Assembly: GCA_964412365.1 (NCBI GenBank)
Contig: CAYPOI010000067.1
Location: 1-14,760 of the forward strand
DNA length: 14,760 nt
Source of the DNA: CAMTWZ01 sp964412365
GTDB lineage: Bacteria > Bacteroidota > Rhodothermia > Balneolales > HLUCCA01
Direction: 5' to 3'
Under the pieces are notes generated by a model. That model saw only the letters and a list, made by a program, of their open reading frames with translations. It made no database searches and was not told where the DNA came from. This document shows positions 7,801 to 14,760 of the stretch, piece by piece. Each line of letters starts with the position of its first letter. Positions within the stretch are counted from its first letter, which is position 1. A program made the translations under genes and the position numbers.

Positions 7801-9122
7801 GATCGCTCATCATTTTGGTCGGCGTATTGGTTTTTGCGGTCGGATGCAAGAAGGAACCGGTCGCGCCGACCTATTCCACAGCATTGCTGTCGGGAATCAT
7901 CACTGTGGATGGAAGCGACGACTTTTCCGGAATCGATGTGCGGATCGTCGTTCCGGGCGACACTCTGTTTCGTGCCGTATCCAATATCGACGGATATGTG
8001 AACGGCCTCGTCCGCTTTCGTCAAGCCGGACGTTATGTGATGTCCATTTCACGCAACAACCGGATTTTGCATGAGCACGAGCTGATTTTGGCTGCGGATG
8101 ACACCTTATCGTTTTCGGGTATGATCCCTCGTTTGGCCGAATCGTTCGTGGTCACATCACCCGAGCAAACCGCTTGGCAGACCTATATGCGATTGAATCG
8201 CCAATACGATCGGATTTTGCGCTTTTCATCGACCGGTGAGATCAGCGTCGATTCGATTCGATCCACCATCAAGATGTGGAGCGATCTGTACTGGTCGTTG
8301 AACGATGCCCATCCGTCCACCTTCGCATCGGACCAAGCCCGATTCAGAAGCATCACCATGCTGAATGGAATTGATGATGACATGCTGATGGATCGGATGT
8401 CGACATTGGGAAACAGCAACGAAGAATTCGCGCTTCGACTGAGTCTCGGTTCCGAAATCGCGCTTCGCACACGAGGCATCGAACCGGCCTTGGCGTATGT
8501 GGATTCGTTGAAGAAAACCACACGGAATACCGATTTGAAGTCCTCATCCGACATGCGCCGCATTGAATTGATGGTGTTATCGGGTGATGCGGACCGATCT
8601 CTTGCCGAAGTAAAATCCTTCCGTCGTAAACACAAAGACACTGCGTTCGACAATTGGGCCTCCGCCCTTGAATATGAGTTGGAATTCCTGATCCCAGGAA
8701 AATTCCTACCATCCTTCTCCATTGAAGGGGAGGGCGATTCGATTACGACCGCATCCTTGGCTGGAAAACCGTATATGATCGAATTCATTGGTTTGGCCAC
8801 CGACCCCTATCGCGACCAGTATTCCGACCTCGTCGCTTTGCATGCGAAAGCGGCGGATGCCGGCATCCGATTCATTTCCGTTCCGCTCGACACACATCCT
8901 GCCATCCTGGCTGGGTTTTTCACCGAGCGCCCGAAACGATGGACGGTCACGCCTATCGGAGCCTTCGCTTCCTCGAACATCGGCGATCAACTGCGAGTGG
9001 ACCAGGTGCCGATGCGGTACTTGATTGGCGCGGATGGCATCGTGATCGGCCGCTATTTTTCTTACGACTTGGTTGAGCTCGAAACCGATCTCACACCTCT
9101 CCTCACACAACCCAACCTCTGA
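7797..9122 (+). CDS. Lipoprotein with cysteine-less thioredoxin-like domain
   Basis: A 441-residue predicted lipoprotein (MRSLIILVGVLVFAVGC, lipid-modified C17). Residues 30-110 look like a small beta-sandwich of the carboxypeptidase-regulatory type (SGIITVDGSDDFSGIDVRI, NIDGYVNGLVRF). Residues 120-295 are helical and unassigned. Residues 300-436 resemble a TlpA/AhpC-type thioredoxin fold: GKFLPSFSIEGEGDSI, then GKPYMIEFIG, a helix, IRFISVPLD, and QVPMRYLIGADGIVIGRYF with the expected cis-proline at P405. This layout resembles TlpA-family lipoproteins of Bacteroidota. The usual CxxC after the first strand is replaced by residues 331-338 (IGLATDPY). C17 is the only cysteine in the whole protein, so it cannot be a thiol oxidoreductase by the normal mechanism. 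It starts in the gatB stop (ATGA) and ends one base into tpiA. Confidence 0.78.
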   Translation: MRSLIILVGVLVFAVGCKKEPVAPTYSTALLSGIITVDGSDDFSGIDVRIVVPGDTLFRAVSNIDGYVNGLVRFRQAGRYVMSISRNNRILHEHELILAADDTLSFSGMIPRLAESFVVTSPEQTAWQTYMRLNRQYDRILRFSSTGEISVDSIRSTIKMWSDLYWSLNDAHPSTFASDQARFRSITMLNGIDDDMLMDRMSTLGNSNEEFALRLSLGSEIALRTRGIEPALAYVDSLKKTTRNTDLKSSSDMRRIELMVLSGDADRSLAEVKSFRRKHKDTAFDNWASALEYELEFLIPGKFLPSFSIEGEGDSITTASLAGKPYMIEFIGLATDPYRDQYSDLVALHAKAADAGIRFISVPLDTHPAILAGFFTERPKRWTVTPIGAFASSNIGDQLRVDQVPMRYLIGADGIVIGRYFSYDLVELETDLTPLLTQPNL

Positions 9123-9853
9123 TGAAACGTCCTTTTTTGATCGCCGGCAACTGGAAAATGAACTTGGGTCCATCCGAGACCGAAGCCTTTTTCGCATCCT
9201 TCAATCCGCCGCGCCACCCCGAAGTGGAAACCTTGCTTTGCGTGCCGTTCGTGTCGTTGGCATCGGCCTTGGTTCGCGCTCAGAACGCATCCATCGGCGC
9301 GCAAAACCTGCATTTCGAGAATGATGGAGCCTATACTGGGGAAATCTCCGGCTCAATGTTGGCGAAAATGGGTGTGGGATATGTGATTGTGGGTCACTCG
9401 GAGCGTCGCCAGTATTTCGGTGAGTCGGACGCCATCGTGGCCAAGAAAGTTCGCAAAGCCTTGGATTCCGGACTCACCCCGATCCTCTGCGTCGGTGAAG
9501 TGCTCGACGAACGCAAAAAAGGCATTCATTTTGATGTGGTTAAGACTCAGACCCTTGCTGGTTTGGACGGACTCAGCGCCGCCGATGTCGCCAAAGTCGT
9601 GATCGCCTATGAGCCTGTTTGGGCCATCGGAACCGGCGAAACCGCATCCCCCGCGCAAGCGCAAGAAATGCACGCGTTCATCCGCTCGTTACTCATAGCC
9701 GACACCAAAATCTTGTATGGCGGTAGCATGAAACCGGATAACGCCGGTGAATTGCTGAGTCAGCCGGATGTGGATGGTGGCCTCATCGGAGGCGCAAGCC
9801 TCAAAGCCGACAGCTTGTTGACTGTCGTGCAAACCGCAATCAGCCTCCGCTAA
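9122..9853 (+). CDS. tpiA: Triosephosphate isomerase
   Basis: A 243-residue TIM-barrel enzyme that interconverts dihydroxyacetone phosphate and glyceraldehyde 3-phosphate in glycolysis and gluconeogenesis. The active-site residues are all present: K12 in AGNWKMN, H92 in VGHSERR and E164 in AYEPVWAIGTG, with the flexible loop 6 as AIGTGETA and the phosphate-binding YGGSMKPDN and GGLIGGASL segments. The protein is somewhat shorter than the usual 250 or so residues. About seven residues are missing between FIRSLL and ILYGGS compared with E. coli TIM as I remember it, which trims a surface helix and not the active site. The start ATG overlaps the previous stop by one base (TGATG), and purD begins one base after its TAA. 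Confidence 0.97.
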   Translation: MKRPFLIAGNWKMNLGPSETEAFFASFNPPRHPEVETLLCVPFVSLASALVRAQNASIGAQNLHFENDGAYTGEISGSMLAKMGVGYVIVGHSERRQYFGESDAIVAKKVRKALDSGLTPILCVGEVLDERKKGIHFDVVKTQTLAGLDGLSAADVAKVVIAYEPVWAIGTGETASPAQAQEMHAFIRSLLIADTKILYGGSMKPDNAGELLSQPDVDGGLIGGASLKADSLLTVVQTAISLR

Positions 9854-9854
9854 T

Positions 9855-11167
9855 ATGGAAACGCACAAGGTACTGTTGATCGGAAGCGGTGGTCGCGAAC
9901 ACGCGCTCGCCTGGGGCTTGGCCAAATCGCCATTGCTCGACGCCCTGTTCATCGCTCCTGGAAATCCCGGTACCGCTCAATTCGGAACCAATGTGGATCT
10001 GGATGTGGACGATCACGATTCCGTCCTTGAATTCTGTGAAGAAAATGGCATCACCCTGGTTGTGATCGGACCCGAAAAGCCACTGGTCGACGGACTCACC
10101 GATTACCTCGAAGATTATGGCTATTCGGTGTTCGGTCCGTCGAAAGCCGCGGCGCGTCTTGAAGGAAGCAAGTCGTATTCGAAAACCATCATGCAGAAAT
10201 ATGAGATCCCAACCGCAGGATATCATGTGTTTGAACGGCATGAAGTGTCCAATATCCGCAATTTCATATCGGAAATGGCCATTTTTCCGGTCGTATTGAA
10301 AGTGGATGGTCTCGCCGCAGGAAAAGGCGTGTTCATTTGCGATAGCGCCGATGAAGCGGATGCCGTTCTTGATACCATCCTCAATGATGTCTCCCTCAGC
10401 GCGGCAGCCGATTTCTTCGTACTAGAAGAATTCATGCAAGGCGAAGAAGTCTCTGTGTTTGCGGTGTCGGATGGGAAAACAGCGAAACTCNNNNNNNNNN
10501 CATCGGCTATGCCCAAGATCATAAGCGCATCGGAAACCAGGATACCGGATTGAATACCGGCGGGATGGGGGCCTATGCACCGGCTCCGATCCTTGACGAC
10601 GTCGCCCTCGACCATATCTTTTCAACCATCATCCAACCAACCATCGATGCGATGGCGGCCGAATCCACGCCATACAAAGGCATTTTGTACACCGGATTGA
10701 TGATGACCGCAGCAGGACCCAAAGTGGTTGAATACAACTGCCGTTTCGGCGATCCGGAATGTCAGGTGATTGTGCCGGCCTTGGAGCAAGATCTGCTTGA
10801 AATGATGCTCATGAGCGTGAACGAACGCCTTGAATATGCATCATTCACCACCAAGCCCGGATTTTTCTGTTCGGTGGTGATGGCCTCAAAAGGGTATCCC
10901 GGTTCGTATTCCAAAGGATTTCCGATCAACGGACTTGGCTTGGTCGACTCCGATGTTCTCGTGTTTCAAAGCGGCACAGCCGATAAAGATGGAGACATCG
11001 TGACCAACGGCGGTCGTGTGCTGAATGTGGTCGGCTATGGTGAAACCCTGAAGCAAGCCATTGATTCGGCCTATTCGTCGGTGGAGAAAATCCACTTCGA
11101 CGGTGCCTACTATCGAACCGACATCGGCATGAAAGGACTCCGCCGTGTGGATTCTTCTATTTCTTAA
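9855..11167 (+). CDS. purD: Phosphoribosylamine-glycine ligase, interrupted by assembly gap
   Basis: GAR synthetase joins 5-phosphoribosylamine and glycine using ATP, the second step of purine synthesis. The first 212 residues contain the N-domain GSGGREHALAW (10-20) and APGNPGTAQFG, then ATP-grasp elements VLKVDGLAAGKGVF and LEEFMQGEEVSVFAV. After the 10-N gap the correct reading resumes at base 10502: IGYAQDHKRIG, DTGLNTGGMGAYAPAP, VVEYNCRFGDPECQ and the C-terminal domain (CSVVMASKGYPG, RVLNVVGYG). The two halves are in different frames across the ten Ns, but this is explained by a placeholder gap rather than a mutation. With one or two codons restored the protein would be 434 or 435 residues, normal for PurD. 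The gene is almost certainly intact in the organism. Its last 23 bases overlap the next gene. Confidence 0.95.
10491..10500. other. Assembly gap of ten Ns inside purD
   Basis: Ten consecutive Ns lie between the AKL codons ending at 10490 and the C at 10501, which precedes the IGYAQDHK codons. The upstream frame has a codon boundary exactly at 10491 and the downstream frame has one at 10502. For an intact gene, the missing length must therefore leave a remainder of 2 when divided by 3. Comparison with the spacing between DGKT and QDHK in other PurD proteins, from memory, suggests only about 2 or 5 missing bases. Confidence 0.9.
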
Positions 11168-11897
11168 CCTTTTTACCGCCGACACCTTAGCGTACGATAA
11201 CGCCGTGTCGATCTCGCGTTCCGCGGTCGGAACCACGTTTGTGTTGGATGCGGGACGAAGCTTGGTCCTGAAATTGGACGCGACGAATCGCATCGAGGCC
11301 CAAGCCGGAGGAAGAGGCTCGCGGATGGGGGCCTACCGAGCTCCGAGCGATATCGACGCCACGCATGAACTCACGATCTATATCGCAGACCCCGGTTCGC
11401 GTCGCATCGTGATGCTCGACCGGCACCTGCAGCATGTCTCAGACATCACGTCCGATGAGCATCGGTATGATCGCATTGCCGTGAACCGATTCCGGGAGTT
11501 GTTCGCCGTGGATTCGGAAGCGGCTACGATTCATAAATTTCGTCCGAACGGGGAGCTTGACCACTCATTTTCGACACCCTCGTTCGATCGGGGTGGGTTT
11601 TCGGATGTGGCGGTTTCCGGCGACGCGGTGCTGCTCGGCCAAGGAAACATCCTATGGATACTGAGCCGGTTCGGACTCGAAACCGGATTTCGTCGATTTG
11701 ACCAACCCATCACGCGCATCACGGGAACGCCGGATGGCGCGATGGTCTTGGCAGGAGGGAAGGTCTATGTGCTGAACGGAACCTTCACGATCGTCGCGGA
11801 GCATGATGTGCCGGAAAGGACGGTGGATGTGGCGTCGGATGGGGTTCGAATCTGGTTACTTTCCCCTAACACTCTGATTGAAAAGACGCTACCTTAA
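11145..11897 (+). CDS. Exported beta-propeller-like protein
   Basis: A 250-residue protein of unknown function. It starts with GTG at 11145, inside the last 23 bases of purD, and opens with a short hydrophobic segment (MWILLFLNLFTADTLA) that may be a signal peptide, though it lacks a basic N-region. The rest shows about six repeated strand-turn-strand units, for example FVLDAGRSLVLKLD, IYIADPGSRRIVMLD, LFAVDSEAATIHKFRPNG, LLGQGNILWILSR, MVLAGGKVYVLNG and VRIWLLSPNTLIEKTL. This pattern resembles NHL or similar six-bladed beta-propellers, which often bind ligands or proteins. No catalytic motif is apparent. No later start codon would keep the first blade, so GTG 11145 is preferred. The next gene begins at or just before its stop. 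Confidence 0.7.
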   Translation: MWILLFLNLFTADTLAYDNAVSISRSAVGTTFVLDAGRSLVLKLDATNRIEAQAGGRGSRMGAYRAPSDIDATHELTIYIADPGSRRIVMLDRHLQHVSDITSDEHRYDRIAVNRFRELFAVDSEAATIHKFRPNGELDHSFSTPSFDRGGFSDVAVSGDAVLLGQGNILWILSRFGLETGFRRFDQPITRITGTPDGAMVLAGGKVYVLNGTFTIVAEHDVPERTVDVASDGVRIWLLSPNTLIEKTLP

Positions 11898-11901
11898 GGT
11901 C

Positions 11902-12606
11902 ATGCGTAGCCCGCTCAAGCTGGAAATTCTTCCCCAACCCGATGACACCACGTGCGGGCCCACCTGCTTGCATGCCGTGTACAATTATTTTGGCGATTCG
12001 GTGGATTTGAGCCAGGTGATCCGGGAAGTCCATTACCTCGAGGATGGTGGCACATTGGCTGTCTTATTGGCCAATCATGCGTTGAAACGGGGATATCAAG
12101 CCACATTGTATTCCTACAATCTTCATGTGTTTGATCCGACGTGGACCGAACTCAGCACACCCGATCTCATCACCAAACTCAAACTTCAGAACGAGTTCAA
12201 GACGGGTCGCAAGTTTCAGAAGGCGACCAATGCCTACATCGAGTTTTTTGAACTCGGAGGTGTCGTGAAATTCAAAGATTTGAATCCGGCCCTCATCCGA
12301 TCGTTATTAAAAAAAGAGATCCCGGTACTAACCGGCCTCAGTGCGACGTATCTGTATCAGTGTGCACGTGAATTCGGACCGAATTGCGACTATGATGACA
12401 TCCGAGGATTGCCAACCGGCCATTTTGTGGTGTTATCGGGTTATGATGAAGCCGAAAAAACGGTTCGGGTGGCCGACCCGATCCGACACCATCCGGGCGA
12501 TCTCGGTCAGTATTATGATGTGCGAATGGACCGCTTGATCAACGCCATATTGCTCGGAATCCTTACGTATGATGCCAATATTCTTGTTTTAGAACCCTCC
12601 AGATGA
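11902..12606 (+). CDS. Peptidase C39-like cysteine peptidase
   Basis: A 234-residue papain-fold protein resembling peptidase C39, the bacteriocin-leader peptidase domain. It has an oxyanion-hole glutamine Q12 and a catalytic cysteine C18 in PQPDDTTCGPTCLHAVY, a histidine H174 in PTGHFVVLSGYD and an aspartate D192 in VADPIR, so a full catalytic set is present. Extra cysteines C154 and C162 flank YQCAREFGPNC. There is no signal peptide, membrane segment or ABC transporter domain, so it is probably a free cytoplasmic enzyme rather than a bacteriocin exporter. It may cleave or transfer a peptide made by the two ligases downstream. ATG 11902 was chosen. An in-frame TTG at 11878 would add eight residues and overlap the previous gene by 20 bases. 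The stop overlaps the ligase start in ATGA. The substrate is unknown. Confidence 0.8.
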   Translation: MRSPLKLEILPQPDDTTCGPTCLHAVYNYFGDSVDLSQVIREVHYLEDGGTLAVLLANHALKRGYQATLYSYNLHVFDPTWTELSTPDLITKLKLQNEFKTGRKFQKATNAYIEFFELGGVVKFKDLNPALIRSLLKKEIPVLTGLSATYLYQCAREFGPNCDYDDIRGLPTGHFVVLSGYDEAEKTVRVADPIRHHPGDLGQYYDVRMDRLINAILLGILTYDANILVLEPSR

Positions 12607-14075
12607 ACATACTAGTCGTAGTGAACAACCCGAACGATTGGCAGCTCGATGTGCCGGGCATCCAAGTCGTGTCGGCCCGCCAATATCTGACCGATCCTTC
12701 GTTCAGTGAGATGGAAAAGGCGAAAATCTTCAACCTGTGCCGCTCCTATCGCTACCAGGCGAACGGGTATTATGTGTCGTTGCTGGCCGCCGCGCGCGGA
12801 CACAAGCCACTTCCCAACGTGGCCACCATGCAGGACATGAAATCGCAGACCATCATCCGTTTCGTAAGCGATGACATGGATGAATTGATTCAACAAAGTC
12901 TGGGTCACATCCGCTCGACCGAATTCACACTCAGCATTTATTTCGGGCGGAACATCGCCAAGCGGTACGACCGCCTGTCGCAGCAATTGTTCGGTCTGTT
13001 TCAGGCGCCGTTCATCCGAGCCATGTTCGAGCACAATGGAAAGAAGTGGCAGCTCACATCCTTGAGTCCGATCGCGGCGAGTGAAATCGCGCCGGATCAC
13101 AAGGCCTTTGTGATCGATGTTACCAAAGCCTATTTCTCGGGAAAGAAGCCGTCCGCACCACGACGGTTCACGCCACGGTTCGACATGGCCATCTTGTCGA
13201 ATCCGAAAGAAGTGGAAGCCCCGTCGGATGAGAAAGCGCTTCAGAAATTCGTGAAAGCGGGCGAGACCCTGGGAATCGGCGTGGAAATGATCACGAAGGA
13301 TGATTATTCGCGTCTGGCCGAATTCGATGCCTTGTTCATCCGCGAAACCACGAACGTGAACCATCACACCTATCGCTTCGCACGTCGTGCGGCGGCAGAA
13401 GGACTCGTGGTGATGGATGATCCCGAATCGATCCTCAAATGCACGAACAAAGTGTATTTGGCCGAATTGCTCCACCATCATGAAATCCCCCATCCGGCCA
13501 CGCTCATCGTCCATAAGGACAATGTGGACAAAATTGAAGGGATGTTGGGTCTGCCCGTGATTTTGAAACAACCCGACAGCGCGTTCTCTCAAGGCGTGGT
13601 GAAAGCCTCGACACAAGCCGAATTGCTCGAGATGTCGGCCAAAATGTTGGACAAATCCGATCTCATCATCGCGCAGCAGTTCATGCCGACCGAATTCGAC
13701 TGGCGCATCGGGATCATCGACCGCCGACCCATTTTCGCTTGCAAGTATTTCATGGCGCGGCGCCATTGGCAGATCATCAAGCGGGATGATGCCGGCAAAC
13801 GCAGCTTCGGCGGACAAGAAAGCGTCCCGGTGGAACTCGTTCCGCGCAGTGTGATGAAACATGCGCTGGCTGTGGCCAATCTGATGGGCGACGGATTGTA
13901 TGGCGTGGACATGAAGCAGATCGGCGACAAAGCCTATGTCATCGAAATCAATGACAATCCGAACATCGATTCCGGCGTGGAAGACACCCTGATGAAAGAC
14001 AATTTATATCTGGCCATCATGCAGGTCTTCCTCAAGCGCATCGAAGAGAAGAAACGGGAGCGGAAAGTGTACTGA
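12603..14075 (+). CDS. RimK-like ATP-grasp ligase with RLAN domain
   Basis: A 490-residue predicted carboxylate-amine ligase that would use ATP to form an acyl-phosphate and then an amide bond. The N-terminal part, about 1-155, matches the RLAN domain of RimK-like ATP-grasp proteins, best seen at FNLCRSYRYQANGYYVSLLA and ARGHKPLP. A pre-ATP-grasp region (about 190-280, with FDALFIRETTNVNHHTYRFA) leads into the ATP-grasp domain: K322 in PVILKQPDSAFSQG, QQFMPTEFDWRIGI with R368, and Mg-binding D436, E448 and N450 in GVDMKQIG and YVIEINDNPNID. All key residues are present. RimK itself adds glutamates to ribosomal protein S6, but this longer RLAN subfamily has no established product that I know of. 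The start ATG overlaps the peptidase stop, and the stop overlaps the next start in TGATG. Confidence 0.88.
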   Translation: MNILVVVNNPNDWQLDVPGIQVVSARQYLTDPSFSEMEKAKIFNLCRSYRYQANGYYVSLLAAARGHKPLPNVATMQDMKSQTIIRFVSDDMDELIQQSLGHIRSTEFTLSIYFGRNIAKRYDRLSQQLFGLFQAPFIRAMFEHNGKKWQLTSLSPIAASEIAPDHKAFVIDVTKAYFSGKKPSAPRRFTPRFDMAILSNPKEVEAPSDEKALQKFVKAGETLGIGVEMITKDDYSRLAEFDALFIRETTNVNHHTYRFARRAAAEGLVVMDDPESILKCTNKVYLAELLHHHEIPHPATLIVHKDNVDKIEGMLGLPVILKQPDSAFSQGVVKASTQAELLEMSAKMLDKSDLIIAQQFMPTEFDWRIGIIDRRPIFACKYFMARRHWQIIKRDDAGKRSFGGQESVPVELVPRSVMKHALAVANLMGDGLYGVDMKQIGDKAYVIEINDNPNIDSGVEDTLMKDNLYLAIMQVFLKRIEEKKRERKVY

Positions 14076-14760
14076 TGTCGAATTACCGCTTCGGTGACGT
14101 CTATGGCGTGGAAATGGAATACATGATTGTGGACAAAACCACGCTCGATGTGCGTCCGTTGGCGGAAATCCTGTTAGGCAACGAAGACGAGGTGGAGCAC
14201 GGACCCATCACCTGGTGCAACGAACTCGTGGCCCATGTGATCGAGCTGAAGGTGACCGATCCGGTGTCTTCTTTGGTCGGTTTGGCGGATGTGTTTCAGG
14301 ACCATGTCCGTCAGGTCAACACCCTGCTCGAGCCGCATCACGCCATGCTCATGCCCGGAGCGATGCATCCTTGGATGGATCCCTACAAGGAAATGGTGTT
14401 GTGGCCGCATGGGTATAGCGAGGTGTATGCCGCGTTCGATCGGATCTTCGACTGCCGCGGACACGGATGGGCCAATTTGCAAAGCACGCATCTGAACTTG
14501 CCGTTTGATGGGGATGAGGAATTCGCGCGACTTCATGCCGCGATCCGGATGGTCTTGCCTTTGATTCCGGCCATCGCCGCATCCAGCCCTATTCGAGATG
14601 GAAAGAGATCCAATCAGTTGGATGGGCGCTTGCATGTCTACAAATCCAATTCGGCCCGCATCCCGTCCATATCAGGTCTTGTGATTCCGGAACCTGTGTT
14701 TTCGAAGCAAGAATACGAGGACAAGATCCTCAAGCCGATGTATGCCGATATCGCGCCGTT
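14075..14760 (+). CDS. GCS2-family carboxylate-amine ligase, partial
   Basis: The first 228 codons of a protein that runs off the right edge with no stop. It resembles the glutamate-cysteine ligase type 2 (GCS2, YbdK-like) family, which has a glutamine-synthetase-like fold and joins an amino acid carboxylate to an amine using ATP. The family opening is GVEMEYMIVD at 11-20, with metal-binding type glutamates E13 and E15. ELVAHVIELKV, STHLNLPFDGDEEF and VLPLIPAIAASSPIRDGKR match the substrate-site and sASSP-type motifs. The start ATG 14075 overlaps the ligase stop in TGATG. Because the upstream gene is a RLAN ATP-grasp ligase, the true substrate need not be glutamate plus cysteine. The C-terminal half, about 150-200 residues by family length, is missing here only because the window ends. 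Confidence 0.85.
   Translation, partial: MSNYRFGDVYGVEMEYMIVDKTTLDVRPLAEILLGNEDEVEHGPITWCNELVAHVIELKVTDPVSSLVGLADVFQDHVRQVNTLLEPHHAMLMPGAMHPWMDPYKEMVLWPHGYSEVYAAFDRIFDCRGHGWANLQSTHLNLPFDGDEEFARLHAAIRMVLPLIPAIAASSPIRDGKRSNQLDGRLHVYKSNSARIPSISGLVIPEPVFSKQEYEDKILKPMYADIAP

Noticed and set aside
9855..11167. purD as two separate genes or a frameshifted pseudogene
   Set aside because: The break coincides exactly with the N gap, and both halves carry intact PurD motifs in order.
10563..11335. The 13-mer GGATGGGGGCCTA occurring at 10563-10575 and 11323-11335
   Set aside because: Both copies encode MGAY in real proteins (PurD and the propeller protein) with no further similarity around them, so this is most likely coincidence.
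11902..12606. Bacteriocin export system based on the C39 domain
   Set aside because: There is no ABC transporter, membrane segment or small precursor peptide with a double-glycine leader nearby.
12612..13862. 416-codon open frame on the - strand
   Set aside because: It lies entirely antisense to the RimK-like ligase, whose motifs are clear. Its translation is a H/R/E-rich mixture with no recognisable domain, typical of a shadow frame in codon-biased DNA.

Overview
The window is one strand-uniform block of bacterial chromosome. Every supported gene is on the + strand and most neighbours overlap by a few bases. The organism is most likely a member of the Bacteroidota or the wider FCB group. 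The clues are a SusC-like TonB receptor with a carboxypeptidase-regulatory N-terminal extension, a DUF4249-type lipoprotein beside it, lipoproteins with short lipoboxes, outer-membrane barrel proteins, and starts that mostly lack a Shine-Dalgarno sequence. I cannot place it below phylum. A 10-N gap inside purD suggests a scaffolded draft or metagenome assembly.

Layout: bases 1-180 are non-coding and dense in small repeats: three inverted repeats, two different 7-bp tandem repeats and a 35-nt G-free leader. Bases 181-6251 form a tightly coupled five-gene unit: N-carbamoylputrescine amidase (aguB), a TonB-dependent receptor, a DUF4249-like lipoprotein, agmatine deiminase (aguA) and a small barrel-like exported protein. 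AguA converts agmatine to N-carbamoylputrescine and AguB converts that to putrescine. An outer-membrane uptake pair therefore sits between the two enzymes of the agmatine route to putrescine.

After a 49-bp gap, bases 6301-11897 hold mostly housekeeping genes: gatB (tRNA-dependent amidotransferase subunit B), a lipoprotein with a cysteine-less thioredoxin-like domain, tpiA (triosephosphate isomerase), purD (GAR synthetase, interrupted by the gap) and an exported beta-propeller-like protein of unknown role.

Bases 11902-14760 hold the most interesting block: a C39-like cysteine peptidase, a 490-residue RimK-like ATP-grasp ligase with an RLAN-type N-terminal domain, and the first 228 codons of a GCS2/YbdK-like carboxylate-amine ligase that runs off the window. 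Two predicted peptide-bond-forming enzymes with a papain-fold protein look like a small amidoligase pathway making or attaching an unknown peptide-like product. I saw no tRNA, rRNA, CRISPR array, insertion sequence or phage gene.
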